A stretch of DNA of 64,000 nt from the NCBI GenBank assembly GCA_963824415.1, contig CAWGPM010000010.1:1-64000 (forward strand), in the 5' to 3' direction. The translations under genes and the position numbers were made by a program. The DNA is from JABDQA01 sp963824415. Lineage in GTDB: Bacteria; Desulfobacterota; Desulfobulbia; Desulfobulbales; Desulfocapsaceae. Shown here in pieces: positions 37,612 through 46,358 of the stretch. A model generated the notes under the pieces. The model did no database searches. It saw only the letters and a list, made by a program, of their open reading frames with translations, and had not been told where the DNA came from. Position 1 is the first letter of the stretch; each line of letters begins with the position of its first letter.

Positions 37612-38805
37612 CTAGCCGTGTAGATCCGGAATCTCTACTTCTCTGCCCTGCTCAGCGGCCGAGCAGTAAGCCGCATAGACGGTGAGGATCGTATCTGCGG
37701 CGATCGCACTGCCGCATTGGGGCGGCGTACCAGCAACCGCGCACTGGTAGAAGTCCTGTATCTCGCTCTGGTAGCCAGTATACCAGTCTTCATCCGGGGA
37801 AATATTGGCCCAGCCCTCTTTGGTTTCTATCTTCTCCACCACGTAGACATCGTTGAACTGCTCCCCTTTCGGGTTGAACGATTTCATCGAGTCGTTCGGG
37901 TTGATGTTGACCACGGTCCGGTGATTGTTGGCGGTGATCTCCAGCCAGTTGTGCACACCCCCGAGCACCAGCTCACAGGCAAAGACGTCGGCAAACATGC
38001 CGTCTTCGAAAACGATGTGCAGCATCCCAAAGTCCTCGATATCGGTATAGCCGGTCTTGATGAAACCAAGATCTTTGAATCTATCTGAGCGGGTCGCCGC
38101 ATGCACCCGGGCGGAAACCGTGGCCGGTCTGATGGGCCTCCCCTGTGAGACCATACCCTCTACCTGCTTGAGATAGAGCATCGCCCCGAGCGGATGTACC
38201 GCCTTGCCCATGATCGAGCCGCCGCCGGAGCAGGACCATATTCCGTAATATGGCGAATGGGAGCCGGAATGGGACTCTTCACCATGCATCCAGATGATCT
38301 GAGCTCCGGTCTTCTCCAGGATTTCCCGCTCTTTCTGGATGCCCGGGGCATACACCCAGTTTTCCGCATAACAGATTCGCCCTGCGCTTGCCGCCTCTGC
38401 GGCCAGCAGCTTTTGTACGCTCTGCCGGGCCTCCGCCAGGCCGGACCGGCGCTCGAAGGTATCCCCTGAAAAACCGGCAGCACCGCCACCGAAATAGCCG
38501 GTAAAAGGCTTTTCGATGATTACATATTTGTTGTTCTGCAGAACTTCGCAGCCAATCGCTTCATGGGTCGAAGGCGGTGTGCAGACGTGGATCACATCGC
38601 AGGCCTGGATCAGCTTGCCCAGATCATCAAACACTTCGATGTCATTATCGGCCCCAAACGCCTGACAATGAGTCTGCGTCGGCGAAAAGACCCCGGCAAT
38701 TTCCGCCTGCACTCCATATACCTTTCTCAGCGCTTCGAGGTGAAAACGGGCGGCAAAGCCGGAACCCACGATGCCGGCTCGAATCGTCTTGATCGTATTA
38801 CTCAT
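37612..38805 (-). CDS. Gfo/Idh/MocA-family oxidoreductase
   Basis: 397 residues. N-terminal NAD(P) fold with RAGIVGSGFAARFHLEAL, CTPPSTHEAIGCEVLQNNKYVIIEKPF (the EKP motif), then the alpha/beta domain with SGGGSIMGKAVHPLGAMLYL. A glycine-rich insert (GYFGGGAAGFSGDTFERR) right after EKPF is unusual for the family. The ATG at 38805 overlaps the TctA stop (TGATG); AGGAG is just upstream. Last gene of the AOR 2-DUF6868-isomerase-TctCBA run. Oxidises or epimerises a sugar or inositol derivative. Confidence 0.88.
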   Translation of the reverse strand: MSNTIKTIRAGIVGSGFAARFHLEALRKVYGVQAEIAGVFSPTQTHCQAFGADNDIEVFDDLGKLIQACDVIHVCTPPSTHEAIGCEVLQNNKYVIIEKPFTGYFGGGAAGFSGDTFERRSGLAEARQSVQKLLAAEAASAGRICYAENWVYAPGIQKEREILEKTGAQIIWMHGEESHSGSHSPYYGIWSCSGGGSIMGKAVHPLGAMLYLKQVEGMVSQGRPIRPATVSARVHAATRSDRFKDLGFIKTGYTDIEDFGMLHIVFEDGMFADVFACELVLGGVHNWLEITANNHRTVVNINPNDSMKSFNPKGEQFNDVYVVEKIETKEGWANISPDEDWYTGYQSEIQDFYQCAVAGTPPQCGSAIAADTILTVYAAYCSAAEQGREVEIPDLHG

Positions 38806-40328
38806 CACTTTCTCCTGAACCTGGTTTGAAAATAGTTCCTGACAATTTCAACAATAGCCTGAAACCAGTTTGTCTTGCTGACCAGCGTCAATACAATAAA
38901 TGATATCAGTACGATGCAGATCGGCCGCGAGACAAACGGCAGGATTTCTCCCTCGGCGATCACCAGAGCCCGCCTGAAATTGGTATCCAGCATGGTGCCG
39001 AGGATAAGGCCGAGAATCATCGGTGCCACCGGATATTCCATCTCATTCATCAGAAATCCCAGGATACCGAAAAAGACCATCACCCGGACATCGAAAATCC
39101 TGGACTGGATCGCAAACGAACCGATCACGCAAAGCGTGAAGATGATAGGCATCAGCTTGGTTCGAGGTACCTGCAGCACCTTGACCACATATCTGACCAT
39201 GGACAGTCCCAGAATAAACATCGCGCAGGTGGCCAGAAAGACCATGGCCACCACTTTGTAGACGAAATCCGGCGATTCGATCATGATCAGCGGACCGGGC
39301 CGGACCCCGTGGATAAACATCGCCGCCAGCAGCACCGCAGCCGGCGCAGAACCGGGAATACCGAGCGACAGCACCGGAATCACCGCCCCCGCCACCGCCG
39401 CATTGTTAGCCGTTTCAGAGGCAATCAGCCCTTCGACACTGCCCTTGCCGAACTCCTCGGGCGCTTTGCTGCCCCGTTTGGCAAAATCGTAACTGACCCA
39501 GGCCGCAATGTCTTCGCCAACACCGGGAATGGCACCGATCAGGGTACCGATCAGCCCGGAACGAACGATGGTTTTACGGTATCTGAAAATCTGTGTAAAA
39601 CGCGGGATAATGCGCTCGATTTTCGTCTTGATCAACTCGACCTGTTGGTACTTCATCATCGACAGGATTTCGGCAAACCCGAAAGCACCGACCATGGCCG
39701 GGATCAGATTGATTCCGCCGGAGAGATTGTTATTGCCGAAAGAGAATCGGACGAAGCCGTGAATGCTCTCCATGCCGATCATTGCGATGAATAGTCCCAG
39801 AAACCCCGAGATCCAACCCTTTATGGGATCCTTCGGCGCGGTCAGATTGCCCGAAATGACGACCCCGAACACGGCCAGCCAGAAGAACTCGAAGGACTGG
39901 AAATTCAGCGCAAAGTTGCCAAGCAGCGGGGTAAAAAAGGCGAGCAGCACCATGCCGATGATCGAGCCCAGAAAACTGCCGGTGGTGCTGATGCCGATCG
40001 CCCGGCCCGCCTCTCCTTTCAAGGCCAGCGGGTGGCCGTCCATGGCCGTTGCCGCGTTGGCCGGGGTGCCGGGAATGTTGAGCAGGATGGCGCTGCGGCC
40101 GCCGCCGTAAATCGCCCCGATGTACATGCAGACCAGGATCAGGATTGCGTTTTCCGGCGGCATCGAGAAGGTCAACGTGGTCATCAGGGCCACGCCCATG
40201 GTGGCGGTCAGCCCCGGCAGCATGCCGACGATAATGCCCAGCTGGGTACTCCATAAGATATCGAAAATGGTGCGCAGGTTCAGAAAGCCGAGCAACCCGT
40301 CGATGAAATAATTCAACCCTTCAAGCAT
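38805..40328 (-). CDS. tctA: tripartite tricarboxylate transporter large permease TctA
   Basis: 507 residues, ~12 membrane helices. Typical TctA blocks: STQLGIIVGMLPGLTATMGVALM, IYGGGRSAILLNIPGTPANAATAMDGHPLA, RSGLIGTLIGAIPGVGEDIAAWVSYDFAKR and VLSLGIPGSAPAAVLLAAM. Uptake of a carboxylated solute delivered by TctC, driven by an ion gradient. Between tctB (7-bp gap) and the Gfo/Idh gene (overlap). Confidence 0.95.
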   Translation of the reverse strand: MLEGLNYFIDGLLGFLNLRTIFDILWSTQLGIIVGMLPGLTATMGVALMTTLTFSMPPENAILILVCMYIGAIYGGGRSAILLNIPGTPANAATAMDGHPLALKGEAGRAIGISTTGSFLGSIIGMVLLAFFTPLLGNFALNFQSFEFFWLAVFGVVISGNLTAPKDPIKGWISGFLGLFIAMIGMESIHGFVRFSFGNNNLSGGINLIPAMVGAFGFAEILSMMKYQQVELIKTKIERIIPRFTQIFRYRKTIVRSGLIGTLIGAIPGVGEDIAAWVSYDFAKRGSKAPEEFGKGSVEGLIASETANNAAVAGAVIPVLSLGIPGSAPAAVLLAAMFIHGVRPGPLIMIESPDFVYKVVAMVFLATCAMFILGLSMVRYVVKVLQVPRTKLMPIIFTLCVIGSFAIQSRIFDVRVMVFFGILGFLMNEMEYPVAPMILGLILGTMLDTNFRRALVIAEGEILPFVSRPICIVLISFIVLTLVSKTNWFQAIVEIVRNYFQTRFRRK

Positions 40329-40335
40329 TGCGGCC

Positions 40336-40839
40336 TCAGGGCAGATCGACCAGAAAGAGGTGGCGAAACACCACGGTGATCAGAAACGAGGCAATCACCG
40401 CCTGCAGCAGGGCCAGGCCAAACATCGTTTTCTGGTCTGAGAGGCGTTGCCCCGGCCGATATTCGAACAGGCAGATGAAGCTGAAAATATAAAACACCGT
40501 AATGATGCTGTAGTCGAAACGTCCCAGGCACCCGACTGCGTAGATCAGGGAAATAGCCAGGGTCAGCAGTACCCGCCCGGCGGCGCCGGGATGACGCTTT
40601 GTTGGCTCGACTGCTTCATCAGGTGAAAACAGGTGATAGCCGCCCTTGCGAAGCGAGCGGCTAAAGAGGATCAGCGAGAGGCAGAGCAGGATCCCACCGA
40701 TCATCCCCGGAACCACGCCGGGGGCGGAAAACGGATCAATGCCGCGCCGCTCCAGGCGGGGCATCGTATAGGATGAAACGACCACGGAGATGCTGAAGGC
40801 AATCAGGACTATGGAGGTGATAAAGTCCTTTTTAACCAT
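40336..40839 (-). CDS. tctB: tripartite tricarboxylate transporter small subunit TctB
   Basis: 167 residues with four hydrophobic helices; starts KKDFITSIVLIAFSISVVVSS and contains APGVVPGMIGGILLCLSLILF, a common TctB pattern (PG.vP...g..l). Pairs with TctA. It lies between tctC and tctA. Confidence 0.88.
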   Translation of the reverse strand: MVKKDFITSIVLIAFSISVVVSSYTMPRLERRGIDPFSAPGVVPGMIGGILLCLSLILFSRSLRKGGYHLFSPDEAVEPTKRHPGAAGRVLLTLAISLIYAVGCLGRFDYSIITVFYIFSFICLFEYRPGQRLSDQKTMFGLALLQAVIASFLITVVFRHLFLVDLP

Positions 40840-40884
40840 TACTGCACAAACCTCTCTTGTCTTTGGCTAAGGCGAAAACGGACG

Positions 40885-40915
40885 CGGTGCCCGGTCTGGA
40901 CAGACCCGGGCACCG
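40885..40915 (-). promoter_or_regulatory. strong intercistronic stem-loop between tctC and tctB
   Basis: CGGTGCCCGG (40885-40894) pairs with CCGGGCACCG (40906-40915), and TCTG/CAGA continues the stem inside. No T-run follows on the minus strand. Such hairpins after binding-protein genes usually protect the upstream mRNA so that the receptor is made in excess over the permease. Confidence 0.6.
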
Positions 40916-40939
40916 CGGTTAATCGTCGAGATCAAGTGA

Positions 40940-41968
40940 CTACGGTCTTGGAATACCAATGGTGGACGGATCGACCGTAGCATCGCCGCTGTCGAACTTC
41001 AGCCAGGCGTCGAGCTGGACCATTGGAAAGGCCTTTTTCATCGCCATGTCACCCGCTGCGGGATCGAAAATCATCGCATTCTGGGCGGCAAAGGTTTTGA
41101 GTCCCTGGTCGTCTGCCAGTTTGGTTTTCCAGATCTCGGTAAGGGTCGCAACCACATCTTCAGGAACACCTTTGGGAACAAAGATGCCGAAATAAATCGG
41201 GGCAGTGACAAATTCGGGTATCCACTGCTTCACCGACGGAATCTCCTGATCGTAGCCTTCAATACTGAGCGGCGCGTCGGCAAGTACTGCCAGGGCGCGC
41301 AATTTGCCGGCCTTGAGCATGTCGACCTCTTCCTTGGAAAGCTGCGGAACCACGTCGCATTCACCGGCCACGGTCGCGATTACGGCTGGATTGCCGCCTT
41401 CGTAGGAAACATGTTTATAGTCGATATCGGTGTAGGATTTGATCATCTCGATGGCGGTATGGCCAGCCGAGTTGACTCCGGCGGTGGCAACCTTGATCTT
41501 GCCCGGATTGGCCTTGAACCCTTCGAGCAGTTCACCGAAATCTTTGTAAGGCGAGTCTACGTTGACCGCCACCACATTGGGGATCGCAAAATTCAGAAAA
41601 AGGTGCCAGTCATCCAGCGTGGTATCGAGCAATCCCTGAACCTTGTAAACGCCGAGGTCCTTGACCGCGCCGGCCGTCCAGTAGAGCCCGCTTCTGGGCT
41701 TGTCCAGCACGCTCTTGGTGCCTACCGAACCCGAGGCACCCGGCTGATTAACCACCACGATCTTCTGGCCCAGTATTTTTTCCAGGACCATGGCGGTCTG
41801 TCTGGACACTCCGTCGGTGGCACCACCCGCCCCCCAGGGGACGATCAGGTTGACCGGCTTATCGGGTTTCCACATGGTTTCGGCGCACAGGGTCTGCACA
41901 CCGAGCAGACCAATCATTAATCCGGAAGCAACCCCCAGCACAACGCACAGTTTACTCAGGTTTTTCAT
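40940..41968 (-). CDS. tctC: tripartite tricarboxylate transporter substrate-binding protein TctC
   Basis: 342 residues from the ATG at 41968 (GGAGGTC five bases upstream; an earlier ATG at 41980 overlaps that site). Signal peptide at residues ~1-29 (LCVVLGVASGLMIGLLGVQTLCAE). Binding-protein motifs: VNLIVPWGAGGATDGVSR and VVVNQPGASGSVGT, then GVNSAGHTAIEM. The exported receptor for TctAB. The linked isomerase and AOR suggest a sugar-acid or related carboxylate ligand. Confidence 0.93.
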   Translation of the reverse strand: MKNLSKLCVVLGVASGLMIGLLGVQTLCAETMWKPDKPVNLIVPWGAGGATDGVSRQTAMVLEKILGQKIVVVNQPGASGSVGTKSVLDKPRSGLYWTAGAVKDLGVYKVQGLLDTTLDDWHLFLNFAIPNVVAVNVDSPYKDFGELLEGFKANPGKIKVATAGVNSAGHTAIEMIKSYTDIDYKHVSYEGGNPAVIATVAGECDVVPQLSKEEVDMLKAGKLRALAVLADAPLSIEGYDQEIPSVKQWIPEFVTAPIYFGIFVPKGVPEDVVATLTEIWKTKLADDQGLKTFAAQNAMIFDPAAGDMAMKKAFPMVQLDAWLKFDSGDATVDPSTIGIPRP

Positions 41969-41995
41969 GATGACCTCCACAGATGATTTGAGTGA

Positions 41996-42895
41996 CTAAG
42001 ACAGGCTGAAACGGATTCCAGCATCTTCTGCCATTGTAACAAGCTGGTTGCCGTAGTCTATGAAATTGTTCCAGCGCTCATCAAAAGGCGCCTTGATCGA
42101 CGGGTCATGGAACACCACCGCCACGTGAGGCTCTATCGATATCGGTATGGACATCTGGTGCCCGGCAAGCCGCCGCAGTATTTCCGCCACGTGGCCGTCG
42201 CCCTCGCCGGGAAAGCAATAATGCATGGTCCCGTCCACCATACGGCCGTCCTTGACATGCAGGTAGGCGACATGTTCGCGCACCTGATCGAAAAAATAGA
42301 GCGGGTCCTGATAACCATATGGTTCCTGCCCGCGCACATCACGCATGGCAACCGGATTGCCGGTGTCGAAAACCAGCTTCAGCGCCGGGGAGTCGATCTG
42401 CTCGAGCAACCTGAGCGCGTGCAGATAACTCTGGCCGCCCCAGGTCTCGCAGTTTTCATGCAGGCAGACCAGATCGTGGTCTTCGGCCAGTTCGACGATC
42501 TGTCTGATATTGTCTATGATCACGGCTTCCAGACTGCTGCCCAGCGGCAGCGGCTCTTCCACCCGGTAGCTCATGATCCTGATAAAGCGGACACCGGCTC
42601 TGGTCATATGGCGGATCGAGTTTTTCATATCGATCATATCCTGCTCGAAGTCCCGACCTGCATCCCGTCCCCAATTGGCCACCGTGCTGCCGAAACAGGC
42701 AATTTCGATGCCATGTCGGCAGAGGAGCTCATGGACGTGGTCGAATTCCGCCTCACTGAGGCTGCTGATATTTTTGCCACCCACGGTTCTCAGATCAATA
42801 TGGGACCAGCCCAACTCCTGGAGGGCCTTAACCTGGATTTCCAGATCGTCTGAAACCTCATCGGTAAAGCCTGAGATGATGGTAGAAATGCTCAT
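41996..42895 (-). CDS. sugar phosphate isomerase/epimerase (AP endonuclease 2-like TIM barrel)
   Basis: 299 residues. TIM-barrel segments with the metal ligands of the family: a Glu in VCLHENCETWGGQ, Asp in LKLVFDTGNP, His in AYLHVKDGRM and Glu in PISIEPHVAVV. Starts ISGFTDEVSDDLEIQVKALQELGWSHIDLR. Catalyses aldose-ketose or epimer interconversion of a sugar or sugar acid in this operon. 27 bases before tctC. Confidence 0.88.
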   Translation of the reverse strand: MSISTIISGFTDEVSDDLEIQVKALQELGWSHIDLRTVGGKNISSLSEAEFDHVHELLCRHGIEIACFGSTVANWGRDAGRDFEQDMIDMKNSIRHMTRAGVRFIRIMSYRVEEPLPLGSSLEAVIIDNIRQIVELAEDHDLVCLHENCETWGGQSYLHALRLLEQIDSPALKLVFDTGNPVAMRDVRGQEPYGYQDPLYFFDQVREHVAYLHVKDGRMVDGTMHYCFPGEGDGHVAEILRRLAGHQMSIPISIEPHVAVVFHDPSIKAPFDERWNNFIDYGNQLVTMAEDAGIRFSLS

Positions 42896-42935
42896 GGTTG
42901 TTTCGCAGTGCTATCCAAAAAGTAGAGACCTGCCT

Positions 42936-43178
42936 TCAGTCCAGCAGCATCAATACCAGCCAGGGTGTGAAGTTAAAAAATGTTATCAACAATTTATACG
43001 CGGCCAGGTAGCGATGAATAGAGGTGTTGACTGACTGCTCATCGAGCCTGAATATAAGGGCATGCATGCGATAGACAAATCCCCGGAAGCTATACACCGC
43101 AATCACGGTGGTCGTGTAGATCACTGAGTTGATCACCATTGACCAGAAAAAAAACGCTTTCAGGGTTGCGATGTCCAT
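42936..43178 (-). CDS. small membrane protein, DUF6868-like
   Basis: 80 residues with two hydrophobic helices (FFFWSMVINSVIYTTTVIAV and LITFFNFTPWLVLMLL) and the middle block FVYRMHALIFRLDEQSVN, which fits the small DUF6868 membrane family (pattern yR.H...F.ls...). Function unknown. Inserted between AOR 2 and the isomerase on the same strand, so cotranscribed with them. Confidence 0.7.
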   Translation of the reverse strand: MDIATLKAFFFWSMVINSVIYTTTVIAVYSFRGFVYRMHALIFRLDEQSVNTSIHRYLAAYKLLITFFNFTPWLVLMLLD

Positions 43179-43201
43179 AATAGATGGTTTTATCCCGGTT
43201 C

Positions 43202-43233
43202 GGCAGGCGGCCTTGTCGCAGCGGTCGCCTGCC
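43202..43233 (-). promoter_or_regulatory. intercistronic hairpin between AOR 2 and the DUF6868 gene
   Basis: GGCAGGCG (43202-43209) and CGCCTGCC (43226-43233) are perfectly complementary with a 16-base loop. No T-run. It may be a partial terminator or mRNA stabiliser after AOR 2. Confidence 0.45.
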
Positions 43234-43246
43234 GGGCAGGAATCGT

Positions 43247-45166
43247 CTAGATTTGCTCGAGGCCAAGCCGGTTGAGCGTCGCCTGTGTCGGTCGGCCGCT
43301 GGTTTCATCCCAGCCGCACTGCCGGTAATATTCGCTCAGGGCTGCATTGAATTCCTCCTGATCAACCACAACCCCATCGGACGGACCACCCTTGAGCGGC
43401 TGGTTGAAAAACTTTTCCGGTAAGGCGTCATCTTTGGCTTCGAAGCCTTCGCGATCGTTGAACAGCTTCATCATGACCAGCCTCCGCTCCCCGATCTCCT
43501 GCAGTTCGTCGATGCTCACATCCCAGCCGGTCACCGCTTGCACCAGTTTGACCATATCCTGCGGGCCGTAAAGCGTCCATGAGGCCCCCCAGCAGAGCTG
43601 ACAGAGGTTGGCGCTGTCCATGAAACTGAAAAGCTTCTGGGTGATCCGGACAAACTCCACCTTGGCAGGCTGCAGGCTGTCAAACGGCAGCGGGCTGGTA
43701 AGCCCGAGATAACTCAGGCGTTCTTTAAATGCAGGATAGCCCTGCTCTGAATAGGCCAGGTCGTGGTCGCAGCTCATGTGATCGGCGCCAAACGGGTTCA
43801 TCGCATAAAGCAGGCCCAAACCCCGTTTAACCTGGGGCATATGGGCAGGCGCCTCCATTTTCTTGCTGGTGATCAAAAATTCTCTGCCGATTCCGAGTTT
43901 TTCGGCCGCCCGCTCCGAACCATCTGCCAGTATATCACCAAAGCCCTGTCTTGCGGCAATCAGCTCAATCAATTGCAGCATTATATCGGCGTCGCCGAAG
44001 CGGATTTCCAGGCCGCCGGTCTGCTCTTTGCTGAGCTGACCAGCCTCGAAGCACTCCATCGCCCAGGAGATCGAAGCACCGCAGGAAATCGTATCGAGTC
44101 CATACTGGTTGCACAGCGCGTTGGCCCGGCTGACCGCTATGAGATCGCGCACCCCGCAATAGCTGCCCAGGGTACTGAGCGTCTCGTATTCCGGTCCGCC
44201 GAACACCGGATCTACCGGGTAGGCGCCTTCTTCTACCTCGACAACTCGCTTACAGCGCACGATACAGCTGTAGCAGGTGTCCCGGCCCCGGGCGTCCTGT
44301 TTACCTTCCCCGGCACCGAGCAGAATGGAGTCGTACAGGGTTTCACCGTCTATATCCTGCCAGCCGTCGAATACGCCGCTCTGCCAGTTATTGGTCGGCA
44401 ATCCCCCCATGGAGTTGTTGAAACCAAGGACGCCAGCCGTGCCGTACTTGCCAAAACCACTGTTTGCCGGTTTTTTGAAAAGTTCCGCCCCGGTTCTTAC
44501 CACTTCTTTAAGTGCCGCCTGGTCGGCCACCTCGGGCTCTGCCGAGCCCCGCACTGCAATGGCCTTCAGATTTTTGCTGCCCATCACGGCTCCCATGCCG
44601 GTGCGGCCGTTGGCCCGGCAGCACATGGACAGGATGCAGGCATACTTGACGCCGATTTCACCAGCCGGACCGATCTGCAGGATCTCGAGGTTCTTATGAT
44701 CGTCAAGTTCATCCTCAATCGCCGCCTGCACCACCTCTGTAGTCTTGCCCCATAGATGCCCGGCATCGCGCAGCTCTGCCCGTCCTTCATCGATCCAGAG
44801 ATATACCGGCGAAGCGGCTTTGCCGCTCACGATGATCGCATCGAAACCGGCATGTTTAAGCTTGGCCGGGAAAAAGCCCCCGCCCTGCGAGTCTCCGATG
44901 GCACCGGTCAGCGGTGATTTGGCGGTAACCGTCAGGCGGCTTGCCCCGGAAACCCGGACACCGGTCAGCGCACTGACGCTCAGGGCAAGCATATTTTCAG
45001 GACCCAGCGGATCCACATTGGGCGGCATCTCTTTAAGCAGATAGTAAAGATTGAGAGCGCTGCCCCCCATATAGGTGCGGTAGAAAGATTCAGCCGGTGT
45101 ATCGATGTTGATCTGAGCGCTGCTCAGATCGACCCGTAATATTTTTCCTGCAAAACCGAACGACAT
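43247..45166 (-). CDS. aldehyde:ferredoxin oxidoreductase, tungstopterin family (AOR 2)
   Basis: 639 residues from the ATG at 45166 (AGGAGG six bases upstream; an earlier in-frame start at 45211 has none). Cluster ligands C298-Y-S-C301-I-V-R-C305 and D517-S-A-N-L-C522, then another Cys in QLCWG. Pterin motifs: TAKSPLTGAIGDSQGGGFFPAKL and TGMGAVMGSKNLKAI. Longer than AOR 1 and AOR 3 through extra loops. First gene of a leftward operon with DUF6868, isomerase, TctCBA and Gfo/Idh; such genomic context with a carboxylate carrier is notable. Oxidises an aldehyde to an acid using ferredoxin. Confidence 0.92.
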   Translation of the reverse strand: MSFGFAGKILRVDLSSAQINIDTPAESFYRTYMGGSALNLYYLLKEMPPNVDPLGPENMLALSVSALTGVRVSGASRLTVTAKSPLTGAIGDSQGGGFFPAKLKHAGFDAIIVSGKAASPVYLWIDEGRAELRDAGHLWGKTTEVVQAAIEDELDDHKNLEILQIGPAGEIGVKYACILSMCCRANGRTGMGAVMGSKNLKAIAVRGSAEPEVADQAALKEVVRTGAELFKKPANSGFGKYGTAGVLGFNNSMGGLPTNNWQSGVFDGWQDIDGETLYDSILLGAGEGKQDARGRDTCYSCIVRCKRVVEVEEGAYPVDPVFGGPEYETLSTLGSYCGVRDLIAVSRANALCNQYGLDTISCGASISWAMECFEAGQLSKEQTGGLEIRFGDADIMLQLIELIAARQGFGDILADGSERAAEKLGIGREFLITSKKMEAPAHMPQVKRGLGLLYAMNPFGADHMSCDHDLAYSEQGYPAFKERLSYLGLTSPLPFDSLQPAKVEFVRITQKLFSFMDSANLCQLCWGASWTLYGPQDMVKLVQAVTGWDVSIDELQEIGERRLVMMKLFNDREGFEAKDDALPEKFFNQPLKGGPSDGVVVDQEEFNAALSEYYRQCGWDETSGRPTQATLNRLGLEQI

Positions 45167-45466
45167 GGCAACCCTCCTTTGGTGAAAAACGACTCGACCA
45201 ACCAGCCGCATATAGCGGCGGCCGCTGTTAGCTCAAATGACTGTACCTCTCACTGATCCTATCTGCTTGAGCACTTTTGCGCAATTATTTCCTGCCCGGA
45301 TCAGATTCAGCAACCGCCGAATTTCAAAGACAACAACCTCAGAAACATTTCTTCTGCTGCTTGGGCGCTCGGCTAGCCAAGGCTGTAAATCAGCTCTGCA
45401 CCGTCTGAGGATTTCAGTTAATGCACCAAATATTGAGCCCGGCAGGCAAAATAATCCGGCATCTCG

Positions 45467-45718
45467 ATGGAAGATTTGCACCGCCTGGTATATACTGGTC
45501 AAAATTTAAATTCCAGCAGCTTTGTCCTGACGATGCGAGCCGGTAAGGCGGCCATTTTTGCGATCCTGGCCGAGGTGAAGGGCTCATATCGTTTTATCCC
45601 CGGGCTCTCCGCCACCGACCAGAAGGCGGCCGAAATCGGCGAATTCATGATGCTGCTGATGGAGGGTGTACAGCAGGAAGATGAGAAGGTCGATCTCGCA
45701 AGAAACGGCCCCGCCTGA
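45467..45718 (+). pseudogene. remnant of a DUF4388 (PATAN) domain protein
   Basis: The stretch GKAAIFAILAEVKGSYRFIP and, after 10 residues, GEFMMLLMEGVQQEDE fits the C-terminal half of DUF4388, where a LLMEG...DE ending is characteristic. No N-terminal half is seen in any frame upstream, so it appears to be a truncated remnant. It has no good start. The surrounding 45167-45466 and 45719-45801 hold nothing recognisable. Confidence 0.4.
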
Positions 45719-45801
45719 TGGGCTGCAGCATCCGCTCGAACGTCTGATCACTGCTTTATCGGCCGGTTGAATCCTTCGGTTTGAATGCTTATTATCGGAA
45801 C

Positions 45802-46146
45802 ATGAAAACGCACACCTTATTGATATTGCTTCTCGCCCTGCCCACACTCGCCTCTGCCAGCGACTGGCGGGTACATCTGCCCGTCTGCAATCAGGACGCC
45901 GCCTGCGCCAAAGAACAGGCCCTCGCTCGTGATCTCTGGGATAAACAGAACTGGACGCAAGAATTCAAGGAATCCTGCAGAAAACAGTATATCCAGAGCT
46001 ATTCCAAGGACTATCGGGCTGCGGTTGCATGCGTCACTGCACTGGAAGAGAAAAAGCAGGAATTCGATCTTCGCCAGGCCGAGATAGATCGTAAAAACAA
46101 AGAAAATAAATCCTACCGCACCTGGGGCGGCGTTATTATCAAATAA
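45802..46146 (+). CDS. small secreted protein of unknown function
   Basis: 114 residues from the ATG at 45802. Signal peptide at residues 1-19 (LLILLLALPTLASAS). The mature part has four Cys (PVCNQDAACAKE, KESCRKQ, AVACVTAL), then a charged helix (LEEKKQEFDLRQAEIDRKNKENK) and an end of TWGGVIIK. The cysteines could form two disulfides in the periplasm. No family recognised. Confidence 0.65.
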   Translation: MKTHTLLILLLALPTLASASDWRVHLPVCNQDAACAKEQALARDLWDKQNWTQEFKESCRKQYIQSYSKDYRAAVACVTALEEKKQEFDLRQAEIDRKNKENKSYRTWGGVIIK

Positions 46147-46208
46147 CTCCGTTTATCGCCGCCCAGCACCTTCTTTTACTAAACTGCTGAAGCCTTTTTT
46201 TATCCATT

Positions 46209-46349
46209 GAGCCACTTGCAAAACGTCCTTTTCGCCCAAACTCTTCGTTATGCTCAAAATTTTATCCTCGGAATATTAAGTATATGCCTGCGTTAAAATT
46301 TTTCTCATGCCTTGATTTTGGACGAAAACCCTCATTTTGCAAAAGGCTC
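46209..46349. repeat. 141-bp MITE-like element, copy 2
   Basis: Nearly identical to 9444-9584 over all 141 bases, with the same terminal inverted repeats GAGCCACTTGCAAAA / TTTTGCAAAAGGCTC. Flanked by CATT on both sides (46205-46208 and 46350-46353). Inserted between a small secreted protein gene and the 3' end of the rhodanese gene. Confidence 0.85.
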
Positions 46350-46358
46350 CATTCATAC

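Noticed and set aside
45486..45497. GGTATATAC near-palindrome
   Set aside because: It resembles the GntR operator core but is in a region without a suitable promoter and is not symmetrical.
45237..45509. 90-codon open frame after AOR 2
   Set aside because: No start signals, no family resemblance and low-complexity composition; treated as intergenic.
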